64,000 nucleotides of DNA, from NCBI GenBank assembly GCA_949752735.1, contig OX457044.1, forward strand, positions 17,321,185 through 17,385,184, given 5' to 3'. The notes beneath the pieces are model-generated. The model saw only the letters and a program-made list of their open reading frames with translations. It was not told the DNA's origin and did no database searches. Below, piece after piece: positions 45,138 to 56,452 of the stretch. Every line of letters starts with the position of its first letter. Position 1 is the first letter of the stretch. The translations under genes and the position numbers were made by a program. The stretch comes from Lumbricus terrestris (taxonomy: Eukaryota > Annelida > Clitellata > Crassiclitellata > Lumbricidae).

Positions 45138-46480
45138 ATTCTTTTCGCCCGATGTAAATTAAATCCCACCGTTTATAAGAAACTGTGGCGCCTCCAAGTT
45201 GCGCTATATAAATCTGCAGTTGTAATTACAATTACACCACGTCACACTCGAGAGCATGCAGCTCACATAATATATTTATTGAGTGTAATTGACTCAGACC
45301 GAACTTGAGGCAAGGGAATCATAGATTGAAAAGCTTATCGTTTGAGGACAAAATGATATTTCTTGAACAGTGACACGGCGGAACAACAAGACGTTATTAA
45401 AGAAAGGCAGGAATACGTTTATTATAATTATTGCTATCAGTCCGATTGACACACCGAAGCCTGGTACAACTTTAGACAAACAGAATTGATAAATCCTTTA
45501 ATTTAAGTTTTAGTTTCATGTCTCACTTGAAACCAAAATTATTTGCGAAAAACATGTGCATCAGCTCTAGAATTTCGGCAGGCCTGGTCGCGTCAAGGTC
45601 GTGGGAGCTATTTGGCAGGTTGAAGAAATTGATGATTGAATTTGAAACAGCAACATATTACATGTAGGTTTATGCAGCTTAACCTAGGTATACAAAACGC
45701 AGAAAACTATCGTTGAACGCTTATAGTCGAATTATTGTAGAATACCGGTATTAATACATAGGCATACATTAGTTGCTTTAGGCTACTGATCTTGAGAGAA
45801 GTTGATTTTTTTACAAATTTGTCTTCTACGGCATCAGGGCTCATCGTCATCGCTTTGTCCTTGTGAATGGAAATGACAGCTAGATCAGCTAGACAGGCTC
45901 TGTTCAGTGCGAAGATGGGTTTAAATTAGTTTCAATCAGCTGAAGCTTCTTTCTACTTCCAATGAAGAGATCTGCTACAACTTGTAGGCTACATGCCATT
46001 GAATGTATATCTTTATACGACGTAGACCAGCAGAAATTGTGGAATTCAAGAAGGGGCGTTGCAGAGTCTCTGAGAGGTGTATAGGTAGCCTCGTGAACCA
46101 TCGGCTCTTTAACTCTTACTCTGTCTCATCTGATCCTCCACCCTCCAATTCCCGGCCCAGACGACACTCGTCTTAGTAGCTGTACCGCCTCCTCTGATCC
46201 TGTGGTAACTCGACCCGGATCACCACAGACTGCTCTTACGGACGGATCTTTACCATTTGACTCAACGCAGCGCTCGTGAATAAGCCGTTGCCCCGTGCTT
46301 GGCTTCGAGTAGCGCTTTAGAAATTTGGAGATTACGGTTACGATATTATTATTTTGCCTCATTTCAACTTCTAGGTCCTAGGTCGTTCATATTTGCCTCA
46401 TAGTAGGCCTACCGCGCGAATAGTGCCACGACGCCAAACTTCATAAATGATGGATGTGATGGATTAAAAGCGACCGACTA
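45138..46480. other. Gene-free spacer
   Basis: Near 45180-45230 it reads TGGCGCCTCCAAGTTGCGCTATATAAATC, a LINE/SINE-type 3' tail. No gene is recognised in the rest. Confidence 0.4.
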
Positions 46481-46483
46481 TAG

Positions 46484-47373
46484 AGTGCTTGGGGGGGAGA
46501 AGTCCGACACTGGAGGGAAGTTCGACAGTCGTAACTGTTTTGCTTACTAACTCACGAACTTTAATGACACGTCATTTGCAAATATATTTTTCAATAAAGC
46601 TTGCTTTAGTTGTTATTTCGGCCAACTCGGATTAAAATTTCACCACATGCAATCCGCGAAACCCTGAGTTAAATCAATACACCCGATAAATAATCAATGC
46701 ATCCGATTGCTCAATGTAAAATCGTGTTAAGAGTTTATTTGCATATCGCACATCTCGAGGCAGATTTTATTGCTGTTAATGCTCGAACTACGTCTAATGG
46801 CAATGAAAAGTAGGCTGGTAGGATGCATAGTGCTCATTACACAGTTGATCGCCGAGTAAGTGACCTGTCGAACTTCCACCCAAGTTCGGGTAAGTTCGAC
46901 ACCTCTGATTGGGGGAAATTCGACAGTGTGCGACTCATGCATATACGTGGGACTATGTGATTCGTTTTATGCGTGTATCATTACTGTAGATGCAAAAACT
47001 AATGTCTATACAACAAAAGTCTGATTATTTTTTGCCTACCATAGATTTTCAAGAAGAAAGACTTTATAACCAATATCAAAAGATAAACAAAGACAGAAGA
47101 CCTCAGTTCTTACTTCAGATGTAGGTATGTTACAGTATGTATGCATGTATGCACTGCATGTATGTATGCATTGTATGTATGTATGTATGTATGTATGTAT
47201 GTATGTATATATGTGTCTTATGTATGCATATATGTAACTATGTATGTACTATGTATGTATGCATGCATGCATGTATGTATGCATACATTTATGTATGTAT
47301 GTATGTATGTATGTATGTATGTATGTATGTATGTATGCATGTATGTATGTTTGTATGTGTATGTATGTATGTA

Positions 47374-47404
<31 letters not shown>

Positions 47405-47978
47405 TGTATGTGTGTGTGTATGTATGTATGTATGTATGTATGTATGTATGTATGTATGTATGTATGTATGTAGGCCTATGTAGGCCTACGTAGACTATGT
47501 ATGTATGTACGTATGTATGGACTATGATACGAATGCTAACGATGTCAGTGATCCATGTAATTACGCATTGTTCAATGTGCTTGTTCATATTTTGATCCAC
47601 CCAACTTGACCCAAGAACCAGGAAGAAGAATGGATAAGGTGCCAGATGTGTGTACGTTGGTTTCATGAGACGTGTACATTTGCTTTCAATGACATTTATC
47701 TAATCTGCACACGTTGTAGATTGTAGATACTGATACCAGTGATAGACAGTAACTCTCGGAATTCCCCCCCACAGTGAGGGGAAATTCGACAATTTGTAGC
47801 CCTCAGAAAAGGTGTTTGTAATTTCAAGAAATAAACTGCAAGGAATAAATTGTTATTGCTTTTGATTAAAGAGATATAGTACAACTATAAAGTAATTTTT
47901 AAAAATAATTTTATGATCTCGTTTTAGCCTAGAAATTTCGCAAAAATGCTTAATGTGTCGAACTTCCCCACAAGCACT
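46484..47978. mobile_element. Putative DNA transposon with AGTGCTTG ends and GGGGAAATTCGACA motifs
   Basis: The ends are inversely related (AGTGCTTGGGGGGGAGAAG at left; the right end reads GGGGAAGTTCGACA...CAAGCACT when inverted). The motif GGGGAA(A/G)TTCGACA recurs inside near 46517, 46880, 46913 and 47777. A (GTAT)n microsatellite fills the middle. No transposase ORF. The exact target site is unclear. Confidence 0.55.
47124..47500. repeat. (GTAT)n microsatellite
   Basis: About 370 bp of TATG tetramers with GCAT and TGTG interruptions. Open frames here (Met-Tyr-Val-Cys repeats) are by-products. Confidence 0.95.
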
Positions 47979-48370
47979 ATTGTTTATTTCTACAAATCTC
48001 TTACGTAGGCCTAACAGTTTCGATCCTGCTAAATATGATTTTCGAGTTTACAACATGGACCTCTACTGACCTACTTAGATTATAGCAGACATAAAAGTCA
48101 GTTAGATCTAATAATTGCCCTTTTTACAACACTAGTGATCTTGTGGACGAGGAAACATTTTGATTTTTCATTTAAAACTTACATAAATGATAAGAAGATA
48201 TTAAAAAATTAAAGTTTTTGGCAGGTCATTAGGCAAGTCGTGAGCAAAATAGGCAGGTCAAATGACCTGCCGCGACCTGCCGCAGCGCCGCCACTGGTAT
48301 ACACGTACCCTGTATGATTGTAATCTCCTTCCCAGAGCCTTACACGCATGCAGTACTAAGTCCTTCCCAT

Positions 48371-48831
48371 GCCGGTGTCATGAAATAGAGTATCCCCCGT
48401 ATTAATTGTATCCCCCCAAAATAAAAAAAGTCGAAAAAACCGCTTCCGCGTGTAGTTTTTTTTGCAAATTAATTTTTATCTGCTTTGTTTTGAACAATGA
48501 CACTAACAGGTATGCTTATTCCGACTAGATAATTTGTTTTGCCCTGTTTTTAGAGCACTTAAAACATTTAAAACACTTAAGAACACTCAGAGTCACTAAA
48601 TAAATTCGAGTCGCCTTTATCTGAGCATTGCCTAGGACACTTAAAACAATTATAGTCACTCTAAATTTTGATTACAGCATAAATATTTTTATTATGCGCA
48701 TTTTTCAAAAAAGGGGATAGAATGGTTTTTCCCCCCGGATAGTCTAGACCGGTTAATTCCATCTGAGGGGATAGATTAATTCATCCCCCCGGATAGCTTT
48801 CAGGGGGGATACTCCGTTTCATGACACCGGC
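48371..48831. mobile_element. Non-autonomous element with GCCGGTGTCATGAAA ends
   Basis: 461 bp with inverted ends of about 28 bp (GCCGGTGTCATGAAATAGAG / CTCCGTTTCATGACACCGGC). Further GGGGGGATA/TATCCCCC repeats lie just inside. No clear target duplication. Confidence 0.75.
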
Positions 48832-49198
48832 CTGCACATCAGACAACGCATCCCCGCCACTCGCCTCTGCCCATCGTATGCTGTTCCGCCTCCCCCTCAA
48901 CTCCTCCTTACACTGTATTCCAGAGTCAGAATCAGGATGAAAGCCCTCATCAGGTTCCCTCTCAAACACATTTATAACAGTATTAAGGTAGCACCTGCCT
49001 TTGAAGAAGCCATATAAAAGTATCAACTGACCATATTTTTCTGTGACGATAAGTGACGAGAGAGAAAGAGAGAAACTGTTCCCTTCTGGTCCTTCCAAGA
49101 AAAGTGAACATGATAGGCTACCAATGGGGCTTAGCCCACCTTCACCTATGAGGACATTCAGAACAGTGATGCCACTGACTGAGGCCTATGCTCAATGA

Positions 49199-49576
49199 TT
49201 GCTCATCTGCGAAGAAATTCAGAAAGTGATACCACTTATACTCGGCTTATCCTCACCTGTGAAGAAGCTCAGGCAAGTAATTAAAGCAGTGTCTAGCAAT
49301 AAAGTGGCTTTGTGTAAAGGCTTGACATCTAGTTCTCTTGTTCAGAAAAGCCATCGCCAGGTTCTTCTGCCTACTGCTGCTGGCAAGCGTAAAAGAAAGA
49401 GCGAATATTTAATAATGTTGCATGAAAGCAAGTGCGCGCAAAGCAAGACTATCGAGGAAAACGTGCAAAAGATGCAGCAAAGAAGGGGTTACCTTCTGCG
49501 ATGGAAGGTACTGAAAATAGAATTACAATGGAAGCCGAGAAATAAAAAAAATGCATTTAAAACGCAGGAAAATTAA
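49199..49576 (+). CDS. Hypothetical 125-aa ORF, basic
   Basis: An uninterrupted frame, Lys/Arg-rich in its second half (AGKRKRKSE; KTIEENVQKMQQRR), between peptide genes B and C. Its start region overlaps a short direct repeat (GATACCACTTATACT / GATGCCACTGACT, with GAAGAAATTCAG-like words), so it may be repeat-derived. No family recognised, and no splice partner or promoter was identified. Confidence 0.25.
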   Translation: MLICEEIQKVIPLILGLSSPVKKLRQVIKAVSSNKVALCKGLTSSSLVQKSHRQVLLPTAAGKRKRKSEYLIMLHESKCAQSKTIEENVQKMQQRRGYLLRWKVLKIELQWKPRNKKNAFKTQEN

Positions 49577-50090
49577 AAGTCACAATAGACTTATTTCTTG
49601 TGTCTTTGTTGTTTACTGACTAAGGCTTTTGTCTAGATATCAGAAAAGTATTTAACACTGTTGTAATTTTGGTGATTCAAGTTTAATACAGAGTGTCAAT
49701 TCTTTAGATTGCTCAGCAAAACCGATACTTGAGGGATTTTATGGAAGGTAACTTCTCATCACACTATGCATTGCTGTGTGCAACTATTTAATTTAATATG
49801 TAAAAGTGACAGTAAAACATAAGTTCCTGCTTATTGTTGTACAGCAAAATTGTTGAATACGTAGCCTATGTCATACTGTCTCTGGGGGTACGAAGGCATG
49901 CCAGTCTTGCCCCAAACTAGGGGTAAGAGTGGCATGATATTCATGCCCCACATGGTGGGGGCAAGAGTGGCCTTTTGGGTACCTCCGCCCCAAGCCAGAT
50001 TGTGATCAAGAAATCGTATCCAATAGCAATTTAAGCAATTCTATGGATGCACCGATGATCTACATACACGACAAGGCAAATTTTATCTTG
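49577..50090. other. Gene-free stretch
   Basis: Contains GGGGCAAGAGTGGC and TTGCCCCAAACTAGGGG words near 49905-49985 and TTTGCCCCACC near 50137, perhaps ends of a small element. No gene. Confidence 0.4.
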
Positions 50091-50096
50091 ATATGT

Positions 50097-50102
50097 TTTA
50101 TT
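50097..50102 (-). terminator. Poly(A) signal candidate, peptide gene B
   Basis: AATAAA on the minus strand, about 130 bases past the stop codon of gene B. Confidence 0.45.
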
Positions 50103-50231
50103 CAACATTTTATGACTTTATGCCACATTTGCCCCACCTTCCCTAAGTCTTATAGAAAGTGAGTGAGATTGACTTGGCATCTTCAAATGACTGATGTACA
50201 ATATTTGACTTAAGCAATAATTATTGTAGGC

Positions 50232-50365
50232 CTACTGGTAATAATCCAAGGCTGGCAGGCTTCTGATCGCTGTAATCGGAAGTAAGTAACTATAGTGGAC
50301 GCTCAGTGTACAATCTGGACCTAGGTGCCACATGCAGCATATGTCTGTGACATCAAAACAGTGAC
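50232..50365 (-). CDS. Peptide gene B exon 4: altered peptide exon
   Basis: Acceptor GTCTTTTCTTGCAG. First 38 bases nearly identical to gene A, then a different segment replaces the TGT-TAA end. The reading continues to TAG at 50232. Similarity to gene A resumes in what is 3'UTR there (GCGATCAGAAGCCTGCCAGC), so the tail is former 3'UTR. Confidence 0.65.
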
Positions 50366-52684
50366 CTGCAAGAAAAGACATGTCTATAATATACACATAA
50401 TTATGCAAACTGAATAATATAAATATTTATAGAAACATGCTTATAATTTAATTGCAGCAATTTATATGGCAACGTAACACAGTTACAATGACGCCTTGCA
50501 GAGCTGCTAACATGCAGGATATACAAAACAGCCTTAGCGAACAAGTATGTTTTTAGCAGGAATTATAGAATGAGATATTTACTTATTTATATAGAATTTT
50601 ATATAATAACTAGATGTGTTACCAGGCGTTGCCCGGGAAATTTAGGGTTTTAAACACTACTCCACTGTGGTACCCATCGTTGACCGCTAAATTTAAGGTT
50701 TTCGCCAACCCTCCACCCCACCCCGCTTCCCCAAAAAGCCAAACGTGACCCGGCCCTGCGGGGCGCGACGGAAATTATTACTGGGCAAGTATGACGTCAT
50801 TCGTACTGTAGACTCTTTACTAAAAACTTAGCGTGCTGCGTGAGCGATTATTGATAAAATTTGTCTTAAAACGCTAATAACTCTTGTTCTAAAGTGAATT
50901 GAAAGCTGAAAATAGTTGCGTTGACCGCATAATTTGGGTAAGAATCAATTTCAAAAATTTTTTAGGCATAAACCGACGCTGTTTCATTTCCGAGCCTATT
51001 TTGTCAAAATCCGTACAAACAAACAAACATATGGAATTTCGGAATTATAATATAAGATATGTAGCCAATTGACCGTTGGATCATACAGTAGGCCAGATCC
51101 GTTGGATAACGTGGAAACCCTCAAAATTGTCTTATCAAGTTTTCTAAGTGTAGGCCTACTGACTCCTCACAAGTCACAACAGGCTCGACATTGTGCACGT
51201 GCTTGGCAAAACAAGCCTGTCAGATCATTGTCGATGTGATCACGACAGTAGGCCTACGTAGCATAGATTTAATAAATTATAGCCTATCTATGATAAATTT
51301 AAATTATATCAAGGTATAATAAATTTTACCTATTGTATTTGTAGGCTACATATATAGACCTAGGGCAGATGGCAGCCAATCATGGATCAATGTGATGACT
51401 TATGGTCGATGATGCGTGCTGAAACCATGCTGATTTTATTGGGTTCACGCTATCTAGGCACATAATTATTTGGCCTCTTAGCCTATATAATATATCGTAC
51501 CGACATGCGTATGGCCTCAAGCGTGCTCCTTTGTCAATCGCATCTGTATAGTTTATATATTTTTCTTCCTCGCATCGCCCACTACGCTCTTCAAATAGGA
51601 GCCTAGATTAGATCTTTTAGTTCCTCCAACTAGAACGGCTATGGTTCAGTCTCGATCCTTTACATCAATTGGCCCCTCTTTTGGAATACTCTGTCTCCAT
51701 GTACTCGGTCTCAACTTCTAACTGGCAATCCCTCCTCCTCATTTTCTTTCCTCAAAACCTATTTCTTCTCTCGTGGCCTTGCGCACTGGGAGCGCCTCTG
51801 AACGGTTCACTCTAGTAGAAACGCTTTCCAAATGCTTTTATACAATACAATAATGTAGATAATATATAATTATATAAATATATATATATATTATGCGCAA
51901 AGCGCGGGAGTCAAGCTATGAGCCAAGTCGATGCATTTAAGACTGATTGAGAGGGGAAGTCTAAAAATTCCTTAACCCTTTCAGACCTGAATTACCTTAC
52001 GTCCCAGGGTCGAAAATATATGTTGTCCATATTTACCCACCGTCACCTTATGACCGATGAAATCAATAAGCAGTTGCATGCGCCGTGCGCAGATATGTCC
52101 ACTGGAATGGACAGTGGGTCTGAAGTCGTTAAAAACGCACTGAACTTATGAAAACACAGGATTTAACCCTATACCCTCCACATGTCCATTCCAATGGCCA
52201 TACGGTCTGAAAGGGTTAAAAGTTGTCTTGAGTTGGCTTACATGTGCACAGGCGTATGGTGCATCCTCACGAAATGTAGCCTGTAATGTAGGCTTGTTTA
52301 CTAACCTATTTTACACTTGTATTAAAGCATGTCACAAGCATTGAAACACTGGATGATTTAGAACATGATTTTATTCACAAATGTCCAGAGCATGAAATAA
52401 GAATGTGTGCAGCATGATGGAGGACGTGACGGACTTCGTTAACGAAACTTACGTTTTTGACGAATGTGTCCTTTGGCTTGGCCATCAATCGACAGACCAG
52501 AGCGAAGTGTTTCCTCTTCTGCTGATCTAATGGCAGTCTCAGGTACCGCCAAAGAACAACCAGTCTACGAGAGGCAAGAGAACAAAGCCATTGCAAACCC
52601 ACAATGCATTTTCCCTGAAATTCAGAATTTTTTCATTGTTCTTTTCCATAAAATTTATGACCATTGGAAGAGCTACACTCTTTA

Positions 52685-52720
<36 letters not shown>

Positions 52721-55700
52721 CATCTTCCCCCGCTGTAGTCTGACTATAAGATGTTGTGCAAGTCTTATATTTTATACATGCATTTGAAGCCTTTGGTGCA
52801 ATAACCAGGTAAGTGCAATTTCATAGTTTTCGGCAAATCGAGTTTTAATGTTTTTTGCTCTTCAGAAGCTCGCCGTTTCGTCCAGGAAATAGATAAAGAG
52901 AAAATTTAAAAAGTTTAAAGTGCATCTAATCGTATTTGATCAGAAACAAAAATATTTATAGGCTGGCAGTTACTAATTAGTATTTTATGCGCAAATGAAT
53001 AACAAACCTGGTTATTGCACCGAAACTTCCCTGTAGTTCTGGAACTTGTTTGGATGCAAGAATCACATATGTGAACAAACCTTGTTATTGCACGGAAATT
53101 ATAAGCAACTTTCGTGTAGTTCAGGAGACTTTTTACATGTAAGAATCGGATAAGTGAACACACCTTGTTATTGCATAGAAATGATAAACATTAGAGAACT
53201 GGGCCAGAAGAGGGCAACGGAAGAAACACTGATTTTAGAGAGAAAAACAAATCATCATTCAACTCAAATCAATCAATCAAATCAAATCAAAAATCAGTTT
53301 ATTCTGAGAAAAGAAAAACAAACAAACAAAGAACCAAGGCATTGAAAATCAAGAAGGTGAGGATAAATATAAAAACAGTAAAAGAAAACGCAGAAAATAC
53401 ATCTGAAGAAATGAATGTGGCATAAAATCACACATAGCTCAAAAACCTTCGGCAACAGGCCAAACAAAACATAAGTCAATAATGACAACCTGAAACGTTC
53501 AGAAATTGAAACACTTAAACAATAAAGTAGAAATAATATTGCATCATCCCTACTCTTACGAAACACAGTGACTTGTCTTATGCATGATCAACATCATCGT
53601 GTCCGTCGTTACGAAGTTCGTGAAACTTAGTGAAATCATATATTATATCGCAAACGCGAAGTGTCATAATTCTAGCCAACTGCAGCAAAAAATTAATAAA
53701 AAGAATACAGTTTGTAAAATATGCATACCGCAACGAGTGTTACATTATTCGTTTGATTGTTTATTTTCTGCTTGGAGTAAAATAACGACACGCTTAAATA
53801 TGACATTTTAAAAGGCGTTTAATTGCGAAACGCTACCACATCACATATATTATATTACAGACACATTAAGCAGACATTAAAGTTACGAAATCTGTGTCAT
53901 CACTCAAAGTAAGTATATATTTAATGGGATAGGCCCGGTTAGAATAGCCTACTGCTAATTCGGGAAAATGGCCCAAAACGTATCCATCTAGTGGCTGAAT
54001 ATTGTTATGACACCATGTATAGCCTACTTACCTCGTTATTGCATCCGATAACGTATTTTACTGGCTTATGGTTGCGTGCAAGAACCAGGTTTGTTCACTT
54101 ACTGCTCGAAAATCGCAACCGAGAGGCTACAATTTTTTGTGCAATAACCGGGTTTGTTGACTTATCTCATTTATGCACGAAATTATGGCACAGGAATGCT
54201 ATAATTCTTAAAGCAGGTATGTTGAGTTGCCTGGTTATTGTCCTAACTGCTCACTTAATTTTGCAGCTACCAGCTTGAAATTTACACCATAGATGCGCCT
54301 CTATGTCAGGAGCATTTTAAGCCAACGTTCACGATTTTCAGGTAAGTCGACTTACCTGGTTATTGCACCAAGGGCTTCATTTGGTTTCTGTAGCCACGTG
54401 CAATTGTAAACTCCGAATTTATGAAACGCTATCTAAAGCTGAGAGTAAGGCACCTGCAGCTTATTCGCGAACGATAGGCATATTTGTTACCCAAGCGCCT
54501 GGATTCCTGGAACAGTCTTGCAGCGCCAATCCAGGAAATCAGGACCCAATCTACTTTAAAAAGCAATTAAAACCGCACCTGCTCTCGAACTCTGTGCTCA
54601 ATGACGGCGCCAGGATTACGGGGGAGGAGCTGAATCTTCGCGGAGGAATTTTTTCCATTTTCAGCCGCAAACATTTATGACGATTTGTTTTAGTCATCTG
54701 GTCAAAATCTCATGAAAATTTTCCATTTTCATCCGCCAAAAATTCTGACGACTTTTTTATAGTTACATGTAATTTATCGAAATCTCATGGATATATTGTG
54801 TAAAATAAAACCGGACGGCGCTTTTTAGGGGGTTGCTAAGCCCGCCCAAAAAGGTCATCCGGGAGCTTAGGCCCTAGCCCCCTAGACCCTTCCTAGCGCC
54901 GCCACTGTCTGCGCTCTAGCCTAACTCTGACAGTCGACAATGCGCGTGTAAAGCAGTAGCCTGCTACAGACGATGCTATTATAGAAATTGTCTTAATTAT
55001 ACAGCTAACCCTATTATTTTGTCTAGGCTCGAGAGAAGAAGAAATAAATGGACCCGATTTCATAAATAGTCAAATATTAGCTAGGTGAGTCTTGTAAGGC
55101 TCACAAGTGAATAGAATGCCTTTGAAAAAGACGACAGAACCGCAGAAGCAGACAGGCAGCACACAGTGACTTTCCACCACTAGCCTATAGGCAATTACGC
55201 CGCAACAAAATCGTTGCAGCAGGCCCAGCAATGGACATCCGTGCGCCGAGAACGCTGAAGACGAACCAAACCACGCCAACGGGTTAAACGAACTCATAAC
55301 AAAAAGCAGATACTATTGCAGAAACGATTTTTTTTTATCTGCCTCCGAGAACGGTCAGCTATGTAATTATTATTGCTCCCAAACGATCGCACACAAGACA
55401 ATTTTAAAACAGTTGAAAGCAACAAATGCGATAAGAGAAACTGATCAATGATAAAGGCAGCGCATGGAAACAACGGGTACCCCCAGGGCTACCCCTGCAT
55501 GGAATAAATTCCGCTAGGCAGGGCCCTAAAGCCTCGCTTCATTTACTTGACGCTCACGTTCAAGCCTCGTGTCATACGCTTCTCGCTCAAGCAACGCGTC
55601 ATTCGCTTCTCGAATAAGTCTCGCTTCATTTGCTTGACTCTCACGTTCAAGTCTAGCCTCAGCTAACTTGGCTGTCTCTTATTCTAGCCTTCTGGCTGCT

Positions 55701-56452
55701 TTTGCCTCTTCTTGTTCCTCCGCTCTCTGTTATCTGAGGTCGCTTTGTTTGTCTCTGACAAATACTTTCAGATCCTCCTCTTGTAAATCTAACTGTTTAC
55801 CAAATTCAACCCACTGTTGAAAATATGTAGTAGTCATCCACCTTACTTACTCACTTTTGTTAAGTACTAATAAGTTTCACGTAAATAGCTGCACGCTATT
55901 AAATTCTCAGAATTCACAATCAATCATTTAATAATTAGTCAATTAATTATTAAGGTTCTGCTAGTGTGCTCTCTTAGAAGCAATTGAATAGATATAGGCC
56001 TATAGGGCCTACTCTTCTGTTTACCGAATCTAAGCTGCTAGACTTTCGCATCAAGTATAATAATTGTTCAACCTACACGTTAGCTCAACGCTATAGTGTT
56101 CGAGCAACAATCTTCTACCGTGCTAGTTTAGTCTTTTGAATTTAAATGTCAGCAATTTCCATTTCAATTAACAGTTAAGATTGGTAACCGTCTGAGAGGA
56201 AGTAAGACAGTCCTGCTGCGGCCAAAGAGGGTTAATATCGATGAATCTAAAAGATTTAACCAGATTCTCTAAAGAGAATTTCAGTGTGAAACTTCGTAAA
56301 ATAATGTCGTTGTAGGCCTATGTAATGAAACAAAGTCTTACATGTTAGTAAAGAAATGCTATCTAACAACAAGCATGACCGACCTTAATCAATGTGCAGA
56401 TCAGGAGAATGACCAGCACATTGGCAGAGAAACGATTCCATGCTAAACCCAT
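50232..56452 (-). CDS. Peptide gene B: cysteine-peptide precursor variant, 104 aa
   Basis: Exons 56384-56452, 52453-52564 and 50232-50365 join to 104 codons plus stop. The signal exon has core NVLVILLICTLIK; cleavage may fall after SLA in the next exon. The propeptide is 76% like gene A's by my alignment and ends GHIRQKR. The peptide part starts HCFDVTDICCMWHLGPDC, so the first three Cys match A but the last is three residues further on (C-X6-CC-X7-C). The stop at that point is lost, leaving a 25-residue tail. B could be a working variant or a decaying copy. Phases and all splice sites match A and C. The first exon would be the homologous segment at the right window edge, 7.4 kb upstream across an inverted-repeat element and a LINE, so the 5' assignment is less sure. 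Confidence 0.6.
50605..51062. repeat. Interspersed repeat starting ACCAGGCGTTGCCCGGG
   Basis: Begins CTAGATGTGTTACCAGGCGTTGCCCGGG and ends CCGTACAAACAAACAAACATATGG...TATAATATAAGATAT. I recall this arrangement from RTE-like or SINE repeats of many invertebrates; the class is not certain. In intron 3 of peptide gene B. Confidence 0.5.
51585..51860 (+). pseudogene. LINE 3' end remnant
   Basis: Reads LLVPPTRTAMVQSRSF, then LKT-like and FSR-like motifs with stops. The tail has GGAGCGCCTCTGAACGGTTCAC and ATACAATACAATA. Same group as 34325 and 63545. Intron 3 of peptide gene B. Confidence 0.6.
52453..52564 (-). CDS. Peptide gene B exon 3: propeptide
   Basis: Acceptor TCTTGCCTCTCGTAG, donor C|GTAAGT, phases 0 and 1. 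37 codons, one more (Gln) than gene A next to the cleavage site, from an in-frame CAA. Shares GLSIDGQAKG with A exactly. Confidence 0.72.
52790..54370. mobile_element. Inverted-repeat transposon with GGTTATTGCA subterminal repeats
   Basis: The ends are inversely related over about 30 bp (TTGGTGCAATAACCAGGTAAG and inverse at 54343-54366). The word CCTGGTTATTGCA or its inverse recurs at 53009, 53083, 53164, 54031, 54142 and 54224, pointing inward from both ends as in transposase-binding arrays. No transposase. In intron 2 of gene B; the matching place in gene A (about 29620-29690) lacks it. Confidence 0.75.
54599..54907. mobile_element. hAT-like MITE, family 5
   Basis: 309 bp, ends CAATGACGGCGCCAGGA / TCCTAGCGCCGCCACTG; flanking 8-mers TCTGTGCT and TCTGCGCT differ at one base. 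Internal CTGACGACTTTTTTATAG resembles the other MITEs. In intron 2 of peptide gene B. Confidence 0.85.
55190..55297 (-). pseudogene. Possible relic signal-peptide exon
   Basis: ATGAGTTCG..AA.CCGTTGGCGTGG resembles the start of exon 2 of gene C, and an AATAG acceptor-like site lies 15 bases before. The following codons do not keep the hydrophobic core of the other copies and no convincing donor is seen. Perhaps a decayed duplicate of exon 2. Confidence 0.3.
55526..55837 (-). pseudogene. Coiled-coil retroelement Gag-like fragment
   Basis: A 104-codon frame with two in-frame stops reads TTTYFQQWVEFGKQLDLQEE, FVRDKQSD, then repeats of the type LERE-X-NEARL and EEQEEAKAARRLE. Such a helical start with charged coiled-coil repeats resembles Gag N-termini of LTR or BEL-like retroelements. 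Identification is tentative. Confidence 0.4.

Noticed and set aside
47137..47493. Long Met-Tyr-Val-Cys repeat frames (also 60813-61199 and 62848-63409)
   Set aside because: Products of (GTAT)n/(CATA)n microsatellites, open in all frames on both strands.
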